A stretch of 64,000 nt of DNA from Ignavibacteriales bacterium (GCA_003599415.1 QZKB01000159.1:1-64000); one strand, 5' to 3'; shown: positions 40,659 through 51,551, numbered from the stretch's first letter. Numbers and translations: made by a program. Notes: generated by a model from the letters alone, not told the origin.

Positions 40659-43600
40659 ATGAAAAAAATTGTTACGGTTTTATTCTTTAGCTTGTTTCTT
40701 TTGATAACTTTTTTCGGTTCTGTAAATTATGCTCAAATGCCGCCTCATCCTACTTTGGCAGAAAAAATTAAAAAAGGCATTGTTGAATTACCTGAAATTA
40801 TTAAAAACAAATCAGAACTCAGATCAAGGGGCATTGATGCACCTTGGAAAGCACAGGTTGATCAGAAATTAAGTTCTCCGCTTAATATTGATAAAAACAG
40901 AGTTGTCGGTCCGGCTTTAGTCCCTTCGGGAAATTGGCGGGCATTAGTAGTATTGGTTCAGTTTTCTGACAAAGCTCAGCAAGTTAACGCAACTTATTTT
41001 GATAATATGATATTCTCTCAAACCTCCGGTACACTTTGGGATTATTATAAAGATGTTAGTTATAATGCCCTTGATATTGTTACTGTAAATTTACCAAGCT
41101 CTATCGGATGGGTAACTGCCCCAAGTACTTACGCTTACTATTGTGATAATGAATATGGTATTGGAACCTATCCTCGGAATTCACAAAAATTAGTTGAAGA
41201 CGTAGTTAATCTGATAAATCCTTCGGTTAATTTTTCTAATTATGATAATGACGGCGATGGATATGTAGATGCACTGTTTGTTGTTCATACAGGAACTGGT
41301 GCAGAAGTAACCGGAAACACTACAGATATTTGGTCTCATGCCTGGTCAACTGTTCTTGATATGAATGTAGATGGAGTAAAAGTAAGAAGGTATTCGGTGG
41401 AGCCTGAGTATTGGCTCTCACCAGGTGATATGACTATTGGGGTTTATGCCCACGAATTAGGTCATGCAGCTTTTGGTTTACCGGATTTATATGATACTGA
41501 TAATTCCTCTGAAGGTTTAGGAAACTGGAGTTTGATGGCAAGCGGAAGCTGGAACGGTTCTTTAGGTAATACTCCATCCTTTCCCGATGCCTGGTCCCAC
41601 ATTCAAATGGGTTATGCAACACCAACAAATGTTAGTTCTAATTTATATGGGCAATCCATTGTACAAACTACGCAGGCTCCTCAGATTTTTAAATTGTGGA
41701 GAAACGGCAGTCCGGGTTCACAGTACTTTTTAGTACAGAACAGGCAAAAGTCCGGGTATGATGCAGGTTTGCCAGGAAGTGGTTTAGCTATTTACCATAT
41801 TGATGATAATGTAACAACTGATAATGATAAAGAATGGTATCCGGGATATACATCATCGGGTCATTACTTAGTTGCATTAGAACAAGCTGACGGTTTGTGG
41901 CAGCTTGAGAAAACCAGTCGTGGTGATGCCGGCGATCTCTATCCCGGTTCATCAAATGTTATTAATTTTAACAATGGTACAACTCCTAACACTAAAGATT
42001 ACAGCGCCAGCGCTACAAATGTTTCTGTAAACAACATCAGCAGTTCTGGTCCAATAATGACGGCTGACTTATTAATTACTCAGGTAACTCCAACAGTTAC
42101 TGTAACAAGTCCCAACGGCGGAGAAAACTGGAAAGTTGGAACAATTCAAAATATTACATGGACCAGTACAAGTGTAACAAATGTTAAGTTAGAATATTCG
42201 GTTAATAATGGGACAAGCTGGGCTACAATAATTGCAAGCACTTCTGCCTCGGCAGGAAGTTACGGATGGACAATACCAAACTTTCCTTCTCCAAATTGCA
42301 AAATCAGAATTAGTGATGCAAGCGATTCAGGTGTAAATGATCAGAGCGATAATACATTTACTATTTATCAACCAACCTTAACTTTAACAAGTCCAAACGG
42401 TGGAGAAAACTGGAAAGCCGGATCATTAAAAAATATTACATGGACAAGCAGTAATGTAAATAGTGTTAAGCTTGAATATACAACAAACAATGGCGCTAAC
42501 TGGCTTACTATTGTTGCAAGTGTGTCTGCTTCTGCCGGTAGTTATACCTGGACAGTACCTAACATTTCTTCAGCAATTTGCAAAGTTAGAATTAGTGATT
42601 TTAGTGATGCAACTTTGTCTGATGTTAGTGATAACGTATTTACTATCTATCAACCAATGCTGACTCTTACAACTCCAAACGGTGGAGAAAGCTGGGTGGC
42701 CGGATCATCACAAAATATTACCTGGACAAGCAGTAATGTAAGCAACGTAAAACTTGAGTACACAACAAATAACGGGACAAACTGGATTACAGTAATTGAA
42801 AGTACTCCGGCAGCGGCAGGAAGTTATAACTGGACAATCCCAAATACTCCATCAACTAATTGTAAAGTTAGGTTAAGTGAAATTGGTGATCCTTTAATAA
42901 GTGATGAAAGCGATAATGTTTTTACGATTAGTGAATTGCTGATTGCATTAAACAGTCCTAATGGTGGTGAAAACTGGAAGGTTGGGGTATCACAAAGTAT
43001 TACATGGTTAAGCAATAATATAACAAACATAAAACTTGAATATACAACTAACAATGGAACAAGCTGGGTTACAATAATTGAAAGTACACCTGCATCTACA
43101 GGAAGTTATAGCTGGACAATCCCAAATACTCCTTCAACTAATTGTAAAGTAAGAATAAGTGATGCGGGCAATGCAGCCGTAAATGATTTAAGTGATAATG
43201 TATTTACAATTTATCAACCTACCATAACGCTTACAACTCCGAACAGCGGAGAAAGTTGGAAAGTAGGAACTAATCAAAATATTACCTGGACAAGCAGTAA
43301 TGTTACAAATGTAAAACTTGAGTACACAACAAACAACGGAACTAACTGGAGTACAATAATTGAGAGTACACCGGCATCAACCGGTAGTTATAGCTGGACC
43401 GTTCCGAATACATCATCAACAAATTGTAAAGTAAGGGTAAGCGATGTTAGCGATGCTGCAATAAGTGATTTAAGTGACAATGTATTTACTATTTATCAGC
43501 CAACTATTGCATTAACAACTCCGAATGGTGGAGAAAACTGGAAAGTTGGTACGACCCAAAATATTACCTGGACAAGCAGTAATGTTGAAAATGTAAAACT

Positions 43601-46600
43601 TGAGTACACAACAAACAACGGTACGAACTGGGTAACAATAATTGAAAGCACACCGGCTTCTGCAGGAAGTTTTGTCTGGACAATTCCAAATACTCCTTCA
43701 GTAAATTGCAAAGTAAGAATAATCGATGTTAACGATGTCGCTATAAATGATATGAGTGATAATGTGTTTACTATTTATCTGCCAACGTTAACATTAATAA
43801 GTCCGAATGGCGGAGAAAACTGGAAAGTTGGTGCGATCCAAAATATCACCTGGACAAGCAGTAACATTACGAATATTAAACTTGAGTATACAATAAATAA
43901 TGGAGTAAACTGGAATACAATAATTGAAAGTTTAGCAGCCTCGACCGGAAGTTATAGTTGGACAATTCCCAATGCTCCTTCTGCAAACTGCAAGGTTAGG
44001 ATTAGTGATACAGGTGACGCTACTACAAATGATTTAAGCAATAATGTATTTACTATCTACCAACCAACAATAGCACTAACAACTCCAAATGGAGGAGAAA
44101 GCTGGAAGGTAGGAACAACTCAAAACATTACATGGACAAGCAGTAATGTTGCAAATGTAAAACTTGAGTACACAACAAATGATGGAACAAACTGGGTAAC
44201 AATAATTGAAAGTACTCCTGCATCTGCAGGAAGTTATGTTTGGACAATTCCAAATGTTCCTTCAGTAAACTATAAAGTACGAATAAATGATGTTAGTGAT
44301 GCTGCTATAAATGATTTAAGTGATAACTTCTTTACTATTTATCAGCCTGTAATAATATTAACAACTCCGAATGGCGGAGAAAACTGGAAAGTTGGATCAA
44401 CAAGAAACATTACCTGGGCAAGCAGTAATGTTGCGAATTTAAAACTTGAGTACACTACAAATAGTGGAACAGACTGGGTGACAATAATTGAAAGCACACC
44501 TTCATCTGCAGGAAGTTATGGCTGGACTATTCCAAATGTTCCTTCTTCAAATTGCAAAGTAAGGGTAAGCGATGTTAGCGATGCTGCTATAAATGATTTA
44601 AGTGATAACGTTTTTACCATTTATCAACCGACATTAGTATTATCAACTCCAAACGGTGGAGAAAACTTGAAAGTTGGTACGATCCAAAATATTACCTGGA
44701 CAAGCAGTAATGTTACCAATGTAAAACTTGAATACACAACAAATAACGGGACAAGCTGGAGTACAATAATTGAAAGCACACCTGCGTCTGCAGGAAGTTA
44801 TAGCTGGACTATTCCCAATACGTCTTCTTCAAACTGCAAAATAAGAATAAGTGATTTAAATGATTCGGAAGTAACAGACCAGGTTGATAATTCTTTTACT
44901 ATTTATCAGCCAATTGTTCTGGTAAATATTCCAAATGAAGGAGAAAGCTGGAAAGTAGGAACGACTCAAAATATTACCTGGACAAGCAGCAATGTTGCTA
45001 ATGTAAAACTTGAGTACTCAACAAATAATGGTACAACTTGGGTAACTATTGTTGAAAGTGTCGATGCATCAACAGGAAATTATGGCTGGATAATTCCAAA
45101 CACACCATCGACAAACTGCAAAGTAAAAATAAGTGATGCAGACGATGCCGCGATAAATGATTTAAGTGATAATAACTTTACAATTTATAAGCCCACAGTA
45201 ATTCTGGCAACTCCTAATGGAGGAGAAAACTGGAAAGTAGGAACAACTCAAAATATTACCTGGTCAAGCAGTAATGTAGCAAATGTAAAACTTGAGTACA
45301 CTACTAATAACGGAACAGACTGGATTTCTATAATTGAAAGTACACCAGCTTCTACAGGAAGTTATAACTGGACAGTTCCGAATACTCCATCAACAAATTG
45401 CAAATTAAGAATTAGTGATGCAAGTGATGCCGCAATAAATGATCCAAGTGATAATATATTTACAATCTACAAACCGTCATTAGCTCTTCTGTCTCCTAAT
45501 GGTGGTGAGAACTTGTTGGTTGGATCTTCACAGAATATCACCTGGACAACCGATAACATAACAAATGTAAAGCTTGAGTATACCACAAATAATGGGACGA
45601 ACTGGATTACAATAATTGAAAGCACACCGGCTTCTTCAGGAAGTTATGGCTGGACAATCCCAAATACTGTATCAACCAATTGTAAAATCAGAATCAGCAG
45701 TCCTAATGATCCTGAGATGTCTGATCAAAGCGAAAACAACTTTACTATTTATCTGCCATCCTTAACTTTAACAAGCCCTAACGGTGGAGAAAGCTGGCTC
45801 GTTGGTTCTACACAAAATATTACCTGGTCAAGCGCAAGCATAAAAAATATTAGGATAGAATATACAACCAATGGCGGATTAGACTGGTTAGTACTTGCAG
45901 ACAAAGTTAATTCATCTTTGAAATCTGTGGCCTGGAGAATTCCAAACTACCCAAGCCAACATTGTAAAGTTAGAATTACTTCTGTTGAAGAAACGCAGTA
46001 TAATGATGAAAGCAATAGTGAATTTTTAATCTTTCAACCAACTTTAATCCTTACTTCTCCGAATGGAGGAGAAAGCTGGAAGGCAGGTACAACTCAAAAC
46101 ATAACCTGGACAAGTAGTAATGTAGCTAATGTTAAACTTGAATACACAACAAACAACGGAACAAGTTGGAGTACAATAATCGAAAGTACACCGGCATCTG
46201 CAGGAAGTTATAGCTGGACGGTTCCGAATACTCCTTCAACAAACTGCAAAGTAAGAATTAGCGATGCAAGTGATTCAGCAATAAATGATTTAAGCAATAA
46301 TGTATTTACTATTTATCAACCGACATTAACTTTAGTAAGTCCAAATGGAAATGAAAACTGGATTGTTGGAACAAATAAAGACATAATATGGACGAGCAGT
46401 AATGTTGCAAATGTAAAACTTGAGTACACTACAAACAACGGAACAAACTGGAGTACAATAATTGAGAGTACATCGGCAACGGCAGGAAGTTATAACTGGA
46501 CAATTCCGAATACTCCTTCGGTAAATTGCAAAGTAAGAATTAGTGATGTTGATGATGCCGAAATGAATGATCTTAGTGAAAATATATTTACAATTAATTC

Positions 46601-47882
46601 TATTCCGGAAATTCAACTTGTTTCTCCTGATGGAGATGAAAAATGGAAAGTGGGTGCAATAAAAAATATTTCCTGGGTTGCAAACAATGTTTCTCAATTA
46701 CTAATTCAGCTTTCAACTGATGATGGTGTGAACTGGTTAACAATTGATGATAATGTACAGGCATCTCCTGGCGGGTTCAACTGGAAGATACCGGATTCAA
46801 CTTCAAAGTTATGCAGGGTAAGAATTGTTGATGCGGTTCATCCGGAATATTCCGATACAAGCAACCAGACTTTTATTATCTGGAAACCGATTGAAATTAC
46901 AAAAATTACAACAGCCGGGCAGAATAATTTGAATTTTGATCCGACCCATATCAGTTTATCGGCATTCGTTTCAAATCCTGCTCCGGTGACAGTTATATTT
47001 TATGAATATGAAAGTCCTGCAGGAGGAAATCTTCCGGATAGTGTTATTGGCATCTCAGATTTTTACTGGCAGATAATTTCTCCGGGAATTTCTTTTTCAA
47101 ATGGAGAGATTTCAATTCCCGGTTACTTAGCCGGTGAAACAAGCGATTCAACTTATAATGTTTGGCTGAAGAGGGAAGATAACGGTGATGATTGGATTAG
47201 TATCGGCGGTGCTTCACTAAGCGGTATGCTGAGTAATACAAGTTCATTTAATATCTTCTCTGAATTTGCAATCGGTAAAAAAATAAATGCGCCGATACCC
47301 GTTGAATTGATTTCATTTAATGCCAATGCTAAAGGGAACGATGTTGTACTTAGCTGGAAAACCGCAACTGAAACAAACAACCGCGGATTTGAAATTGAAA
47401 GAAAAATTGTGAATGAACAAGGATCAAATAATTCTGCCGGATTTACTTCAATTGGTTTTGTGAACGGCAAAGGAAATTCAACACAGATTAACAGCTATAA
47501 TTTTACCGATAAAAATGTAACCGGAAACGGAAAGGCAATTTACAGATTAAAGCAGATTGACTTTAACGGGAAAATCAATCTGTCATCTAACGTAGAAGTA
47601 AAACTGGAAGCAAAGCCAAAGGAATATTCATTATCCCAGAATTATCCTAATCCATTCAATCCTGCTACAAAGATAAGATACCAGATTCCGGAAGCAGGGT
47701 GGGTGACATTGAAAGTTTATAATTTATTAGGTAATGAAGTTGCTACACTTGTAAATGAAAAGAAGAACGCCGGCAATTATGATGTCGAATTCTCTGCGAA
47801 AAATATATCGAGTGGAATTTACATTTATAAATTATCCTGCGGAAATTTCTCATCAACTAAAAGGATGATTCTTCTTAAGTAA
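40659..47882 (+). CDS. giant M6-type metalloprotease with 17 Kre9/KNH-like repeats and T9SS domain
   Basis: A 2407-residue secreted protein. Signal peptide about 1-26. The M6 (immune inhibitor A-like) protease spans about 85-460 with zinc motif HELGH at 265-269 (YAHELGHAAFGLPDLYD). Residues 479-2077 are 17 tandem repeats of about 94 residues, each starting SPNGGENWKVG.xQNITW and ending NDLSDNVFTIYQP; this matches the Ser/Thr-rich GPI-anchored Kre9/KNH-like family. One Cys (NCKVRIS) recurs in 16 of 17 repeats. Then a beta-domain, a VELISFNANAKGNDVVLSWK linker like that in the M14 enzyme, and a T9SS sorting domain from about 2322 (SLSQNYPNPFNPATKIRYQI). Likely a surface-anchored or released protease. 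Confidence 0.95.
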   Translation: MKKIVTVLFFSLFLLITFFGSVNYAQMPPHPTLAEKIKKGIVELPEIIKNKSELRSRGIDAPWKAQVDQKLSSPLNIDKNRVVGPALVPSGNWRALVVLVQFSDKAQQVNATYFDNMIFSQTSGTLWDYYKDVSYNALDIVTVNLPSSIGWVTAPSTYAYYCDNEYGIGTYPRNSQKLVEDVVNLINPSVNFSNYDNDGDGYVDALFVVHTGTGAEVTGNTTDIWSHAWSTVLDMNVDGVKVRRYSVEPEYWLSPGDMTIGVYAHELGHAAFGLPDLYDTDNSSEGLGNWSLMASGSWNGSLGNTPSFPDAWSHIQMGYATPTNVSSNLYGQSIVQTTQAPQIFKLWRNGSPGSQYFLVQNRQKSGYDAGLPGSGLAIYHIDDNVTTDNDKEWYPGYTSSGHYLVALEQADGLWQLEKTSRGDAGDLYPGSSNVINFNNGTTPNTKDYSASATNVSVNNISSSGPIMTADLLITQVTPTVTVTSPNGGENWKVGTIQNITWTSTSVTNVKLEYSVNNGTSWATIIASTSASAGSYGWTIPNFPSPNCKIRISDASDSGVNDQSDNTFTIYQPTLTLTSPNGGENWKAGSLKNITWTSSNVNSVKLEYTTNNGANWLTIVASVSASAGSYTWTVPNISSAICKVRISDFSDATLSDVSDNVFTIYQPMLTLTTPNGGESWVAGSSQNITWTSSNVSNVKLEYTTNNGTNWITVIESTPAAAGSYNWTIPNTPSTNCKVRLSEIGDPLISDESDNVFTISELLIALNSPNGGENWKVGVSQSITWLSNNITNIKLEYTTNNGTSWVTIIESTPASTGSYSWTIPNTPSTNCKVRISDAGNAAVNDLSDNVFTIYQPTITLTTPNSGESWKVGTNQNITWTSSNVTNVKLEYTTNNGTNWSTIIESTPASTGSYSWTVPNTSSTNCKVRVSDVSDAAISDLSDNVFTIYQPTIALTTPNGGENWKVGTTQNITWTSSNVENVKLEYTTNNGTNWVTIIESTPASAGSFVWTIPNTPSVNCKVRIIDVNDVAINDMSDNVFTIYLPTLTLISPNGGENWKVGAIQNITWTSSNITNIKLEYTINNGVNWNTIIESLAASTGSYSWTIPNAPSANCKVRISDTGDATTNDLSNNVFTIYQPTIALTTPNGGESWKVGTTQNITWTSSNVANVKLEYTTNDGTNWVTIIESTPASAGSYVWTIPNVPSVNYKVRINDVSDAAINDLSDNFFTIYQPVIILTTPNGGENWKVGSTRNITWASSNVANLKLEYTTNSGTDWVTIIESTPSSAGSYGWTIPNVPSSNCKVRVSDVSDAAINDLSDNVFTIYQPTLVLSTPNGGENLKVGTIQNITWTSSNVTNVKLEYTTNNGTSWSTIIESTPASAGSYSWTIPNTSSSNCKIRISDLNDSEVTDQVDNSFTIYQPIVLVNIPNEGESWKVGTTQNITWTSSNVANVKLEYSTNNGTTWVTIVESVDASTGNYGWIIPNTPSTNCKVKISDADDAAINDLSDNNFTIYKPTVILATPNGGENWKVGTTQNITWSSSNVANVKLEYTTNNGTDWISIIESTPASTGSYNWTVPNTPSTNCKLRISDASDAAINDPSDNIFTIYKPSLALLSPNGGENLLVGSSQNITWTTDNITNVKLEYTTNNGTNWITIIESTPASSGSYGWTIPNTVSTNCKIRISSPNDPEMSDQSENNFTIYLPSLTLTSPNGGESWLVGSTQNITWSSASIKNIRIEYTTNGGLDWLVLADKVNSSLKSVAWRIPNYPSQHCKVRITSVEETQYNDESNSEFLIFQPTLILTSPNGGESWKAGTTQNITWTSSNVANVKLEYTTNNGTSWSTIIESTPASAGSYSWTVPNTPSTNCKVRISDASDSAINDLSNNVFTIYQPTLTLVSPNGNENWIVGTNKDIIWTSSNVANVKLEYTTNNGTNWSTIIESTSATAGSYNWTIPNTPSVNCKVRISDVDDAEMNDLSENIFTINSIPEIQLVSPDGDEKWKVGAIKNISWVANNVSQLLIQLSTDDGVNWLTIDDNVQASPGGFNWKIPDSTSKLCRVRIVDAVHPEYSDTSNQTFIIWKPIEITKITTAGQNNLNFDPTHISLSAFVSNPAPVTVIFYEYESPAGGNLPDSVIGISDFYWQIISPGISFSNGEISIPGYLAGETSDSTYNVWLKREDNGDDWISIGGASLSGMLSNTSSFNIFSEFAIGKKINAPIPVELISFNANAKGNDVVLSWKTATETNNRGFEIERKIVNEQGSNNSAGFTSIGFVNGKGNSTQINSYNFTDKNVTGNGKAIYRLKQIDFNGKINLSSNVEVKLEAKPKEYSLSQNYPNPFNPATKIRYQIPEAGWVTLKVYNLLGNEVATLVNEKKNAGNYDVEFSAKNISSGIYIYKLSCGNFSSTKRMILLK
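42093..46889 (+). repeat. 17 tandem coding repeats of about 282 nt
   Basis: 4797 nt encode 17 copies averaging 94 codons. Copies 1-13 and 15-16 are closely similar at protein level (SSNVANVKLEYTTNNGTNW type); 14 and 17 are the most divergent. The DNA of copies such as 6, 8 and 9 is alike over long stretches, which points to recent duplication or gene conversion. Confidence 0.93.
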
Positions 47883-47892
47883 GAGTATGAAG

Positions 47893-47955
47893 AAGAGTAA
47901 GATTAAGAGAAGGATTAAGAACAAACTTCTTTCTCTTAATCTTATTCTTACTCTT
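47893..47955. terminator. long bidirectional terminator hairpin
   Basis: AAGATTAAGAGAA (47899-47911) pairs perfectly with TTCTCTTAATCTT (47931-47943). An outer AAGAGTAAG/CTTACTCTT pair (47893-47901, 47947-47955) offers an alternative register. It lies between the convergent protease and TonB-receptor genes. Confidence 0.75.
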
Positions 47956-47970
47956 AATCAAGACCCTAAA

Positions 47971-50247
47971 TTAAATTTCAGCACTTATACCAATTGAGGG
48001 AAGTACTCCGATTGAGGAAGTTTCATCAACCTTACGTTCCCTTGCATTCCATCTTATAAAACTAGTGTTCTTATTGTTGTAAATATTCTGAATATCAATG
48101 TAAGTTATGAGTGTCCATCCTTTAAAGTACCAATGTTTATCTAATCTCAAATCCAGGCTATGGGTTGATGCAACTCTTTTCGAATTATAATTTATAACGC
48201 TCTGTGTTCCGTCGTAATTAAATGGTGTATAAGGTTTACCGGAAGCAAATCTGAATTTTACGCTGGCTTCCCATTCCTCGTTAAAAATATATCCTCCGCT
48301 CAGGTTTAGTATTACATTCTGATCATAAGCACCCACTCGTCTTATACCATCCAAAGCAGTATAGAAAGATTTACTGTAAGTCAAACTGAAAATTCCGTAC
48401 AACGGAGTATCGGCAGATTTTTTTTGTATAAAAAGTTCTGCTCCTCTAACATCACCTTTACCGGCACTAACAAGCGGTTCCAGTCCGAATGAAGCAAAAT
48501 TATCATCGGCTCCCGCAAAACCAGCACCGGTGTTTGCTAAAACAAGATAAGGACGGAAAGTGCTTGCGGGATAATTTTTATACACTTTATAAAATCCTTC
48601 TAATTTGATTTGCAAATCATCTCTCAAACGATGGTCAATTCCAAGCACATAATGATCTGCACGTAACGCATTTAAGTTTTTATTCTGTTCGTTTGCAACA
48701 ATCCAGATATAGGAAGGACTCTGATAATATATTCCGGTGCTGAAATTCAATGATGTTAATTCATTTAATTGATATGAGAAAGAAAACCTTGGACTGAAAT
48801 AATTTTTCTTTTCAATGAAATCATAATAATCAAAACGAACCCCGGCATTGTATCGCAATCGTGTGTATACGAACCCGGAATAATTAACGTAACCGCCGAT
48901 CTTTAAGAAATTTGTCTTATCTACAACTGTACTTAGTTTAAGCTCTTCACCGAATGAAGTAATAAAACCGGGGATTTTAAGATCCGTGTTAAATTTAATT
49001 AATTTTCCAAAAGCTCCAATGTTGATTTCATTGTTTCTGGAAATTTTATAAACGAGGTCCCCGCTAAGTATATTTTCCTGCTCGCGGGATTTATTAATAA
49101 ACACCGGATTTAAAAGTGAATCATTTTGCTGAGTATCAAAATCCGTAAAATTTCTGCTTAGACTAAAATTTATAAATCCGTTGTTAAATAAATTTTTATA
49201 ATTCAGTGCGGTAAAATATTGTATCTGATCACTTCCAAGCGCTCTTGAGTTTTTATATCTTTTTTCATCTGTGTCATTAAAAAATTTTACGTTATCGAAA
49301 GCACCGATAAAAATATATGACAGTGAATTGCTGTTATTTAATTTATAATTTGTTTTTACAAATGCATCATAATACTCCGGTACGAAACCAAATCCTGCTG
49401 CTTTAAAGATAAAATCAAGATAGCTTCTTCTTAAGCTGAAAATAAAGCTCGAATTTTCATCCAGAGGACCTTCGGCATTTAACCCGAATTGAGTTGCTGA
49501 AATTGTTAACTTTCCTCCGAATTTATCTTTTCTCCCTTCTCTTAAATCAATATTAAGAACAGAAGAAAGTTTATCTCCGAATAAAACTGAGAAACCTCCG
49601 GTTGAAAAAGAAGTTTCCTTAACAAAATCCAGATTAACATAACTAAGTGGTCCGCCTGTTGCGCCCTGGCTGCCAAAGTGGTTAATGTTTGGAACCATTA
49701 CACCATCAATTATATAAAGATTTTCAGACGGAGCGCCACCTCTAACAATCAAATCATTTCTTCCTGCATCTGCCTGTGCAACACCAGGTAATATAGATAA
49801 TGCCCGGACAACATCTTCAAACCCGCCAGGGGCGCGTCTTATTTCCTCGTAACTGAAATTTGTTATACTATTAGTTTCATGTGGGTCTTTCTGAAAGTAA
49901 TCAGAATTAACAACTACTCCCTGAAGCACAATAGGATTTTCCCTAAGTGTAAAATCGATTGTTACTGGTCTGGCGGAGTTGACAATTACGTCTGATTTAG
50001 TAATTGTTTTATAACCCAACAATGACGCTCTAACCTGGTGTCCTCCAATAGGCACATTGTTAATTTTAAATTCTCCATTTTCATTTGTAATTGATCCTAA
50101 TGTTGTACCCAGAACTACAACAGTAACTCCTAACAGAGGTTTTTCCGATGACTGATCCAGAACCTTACCTTCAATTGAGCCGGTCTGGCTTTGGGCATAT
50201 AATCTTAGGATGCCGAACATTAATATAAGTAGAATTGTTTTTTTCAT
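47971..50247 (-). CDS. TonB-dependent receptor with carboxypeptidase-regulatory-like domain
   Basis: A 758-residue outer-membrane receptor. Signal peptide MKKTILLILMFGILRLYAQS. CarboxypepD_reg-like domain about 22-105 (GSIEGKVLDQSSEKPLLGVT, ITNENGEFKINNVPIGGHQV). Plug domain about 120-225 (FEDVVRALSILPGVAQADAG, RNDLIVRGGAPSENLYIIDG). Beta-barrel to the end (SFRLRRSYLDF-type strands, ITYIDIQNIYNNKN, final IGVLPSIGISAEI). It takes up a large or scarce ligand using TonB energy; the ligand is unknown, and no SusD-like partner is adjacent. TAAATTTG (50274 to 50267, minus) is a possible -7 element. Confidence 0.93.
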   Translation of the reverse strand: MKKTILLILMFGILRLYAQSQTGSIEGKVLDQSSEKPLLGVTVVVLGTTLGSITNENGEFKINNVPIGGHQVRASLLGYKTITKSDVIVNSARPVTIDFTLRENPIVLQGVVVNSDYFQKDPHETNSITNFSYEEIRRAPGGFEDVVRALSILPGVAQADAGRNDLIVRGGAPSENLYIIDGVMVPNINHFGSQGATGGPLSYVNLDFVKETSFSTGGFSVLFGDKLSSVLNIDLREGRKDKFGGKLTISATQFGLNAEGPLDENSSFIFSLRRSYLDFIFKAAGFGFVPEYYDAFVKTNYKLNNSNSLSYIFIGAFDNVKFFNDTDEKRYKNSRALGSDQIQYFTALNYKNLFNNGFINFSLSRNFTDFDTQQNDSLLNPVFINKSREQENILSGDLVYKISRNNEINIGAFGKLIKFNTDLKIPGFITSFGEELKLSTVVDKTNFLKIGGYVNYSGFVYTRLRYNAGVRFDYYDFIEKKNYFSPRFSFSYQLNELTSLNFSTGIYYQSPSYIWIVANEQNKNLNALRADHYVLGIDHRLRDDLQIKLEGFYKVYKNYPASTFRPYLVLANTGAGFAGADDNFASFGLEPLVSAGKGDVRGAELFIQKKSADTPLYGIFSLTYSKSFYTALDGIRRVGAYDQNVILNLSGGYIFNEEWEASVKFRFASGKPYTPFNYDGTQSVINYNSKRVASTHSLDLRLDKHWYFKGWTLITYIDIQNIYNNKNTSFIRWNARERKVDETSSIGVLPSIGISAEI

Positions 50248-50339
50248 TGTTTCTTTATTTTTCCTGCAAATTTAGTGATTACAACATTAATCCGCTTTTA
50301 AGAGTTTCCTGTTTTATTTATGTTTACAGTAAAAACAAT

Positions 50340-51455
50340 ATGGACTTTGATGTTCTGATAATCGGTGCCGGAGTGGTAGGCTTAGCAGTAGCAGAACAGT
50401 TTACAAGGCATCACTATAAAGTTCTTATAGCGGAAAAAGAACCCAAAATTGGAACGGGCGTTTCAAGCCGGAACAGCGAAGTAATTCATGCCGGAATTTA
50501 TTACCCGAAAGATTCTCTGAAATCCGCTCTTTGTTTAAGGGGCAAACATTTATTATATGAATACTGTCCGCAAAATAAAGTTGGCTTTAATAAAACCGGT
50601 AAATTCATAATAGCTACCAGTAAAGATGAGTTACTTCTTCTTGAAAAGATAAAACATAATGCCTCTGAAGCCGGGCTTAATGAATTGTTCTTAACAACAC
50701 AACAGGAAATAAAAAACCTTGAACCGGATATTTTATGCCACGGCGGATTATTTTCTCCTTCAAGCGGAATCTTATCCGCTCATGAATTAATGGAATCGCT
50801 AAAACAAAAAGTTGAAGCAAACAACGGAGATTTTTTGTTTTTATCTACTGTAAAAGCGATAGAAAAAAATTCGCAATCAGATGGTTACCTTGTTGAGATA
50901 ATTGATTCATCCGGTGAAGCAACAGAAATTGAAGTAAGTAAAATTGTTAATTGTGCAGGCCTGTATTCAGATGAAGTTGCAAAAGTTCTTGGCGTTTTTG
51001 ATGACTCTTATAAAATTAAATTTTCAAAAGGAAATTATTTTAAATTTGCGAAACCTAAATATCTCTTCAGGCATCTCATATACCCTGTGCCGTTACCAAA
51101 ATTGCACGGACTTGGAGTGCACGTAACTATAGATCTGAACGGGCAGGTAAAATTTGGTCCTGATGTTGAAAGTATGAGCGGCAACATAGAAGATTATTCA
51201 ATTGATGAAAACCGTAGAGAAAGTTTTTATATTGCAATAAAAAAATATCTGCCGGAAATTTCCCTTGATGAACTTGTTCCAGATATGACTGGAATAAGAC
51301 CACGCCTTGCATCGGAGAATGAATTTAATGACTTTATAATAAATGAAGAATCATCTAAAGGATTCCCGGGAATTGTAAATTGCATAGGAATAGAATCGCC
51401 GGGACTTACTGCCTCTCTTGCAATTGGTGAATTTGTCTTTGATAAAATTAAATGA
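50340..51455 (+). CDS. FAD-dependent oxidoreductase (L-2-hydroxyglutarate oxidase/DAO type)
   Basis: A protein of 371 residues from the ATG at 50340. The frame extends upstream to 50235, but those residues are AT-rich filler and overlap the TonB-receptor start; DFDVLIIGAGVVGLAVAEQF is the proper N-terminus with its GxGxxG FAD motif. Other markers: GVSSRNSEVIHAGIYYPKDS, LHGLGVHVTIDLNGQVKFGP, DMTGIRPRL, and ESPGLTASLAIGEFV. These fit the LhgO-like family, which oxidises L-2-hydroxyglutarate or related hydroxy acids. The exact substrate is not certain. Divergent from the TonB receptor. Confidence 0.9.
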   Translation: MDFDVLIIGAGVVGLAVAEQFTRHHYKVLIAEKEPKIGTGVSSRNSEVIHAGIYYPKDSLKSALCLRGKHLLYEYCPQNKVGFNKTGKFIIATSKDELLLLEKIKHNASEAGLNELFLTTQQEIKNLEPDILCHGGLFSPSSGILSAHELMESLKQKVEANNGDFLFLSTVKAIEKNSQSDGYLVEIIDSSGEATEIEVSKIVNCAGLYSDEVAKVLGVFDDSYKIKFSKGNYFKFAKPKYLFRHLIYPVPLPKLHGLGVHVTIDLNGQVKFGPDVESMSGNIEDYSIDENRRESFYIAIKKYLPEISLDELVPDMTGIRPRLASENEFNDFIINEESSKGFPGIVNCIGIESPGLTASLAIGEFVFDKIK

Positions 51456-51551
51456 TGAATCCAGTAGAAAACAAATTGAAATCTTTAATTTCATTTTTAT
51501 TATATTTCACCTGTGATTTCTCTTTGAACTTTTAATTATCTGAATAAAAAA

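Noticed and set aside
42093-46889. Possible CRISPR or tandem-repeat noncoding array
   Set aside because: The period is a whole number of codons and the frame is open throughout; the repeats are protein domains.
50235-50339. Upstream extension of the FAD oxidoreductase
   Set aside because: It overlaps the divergent TonB-receptor start and its residues are AT-rich filler; the FAD motif begins right after ATG 50340.
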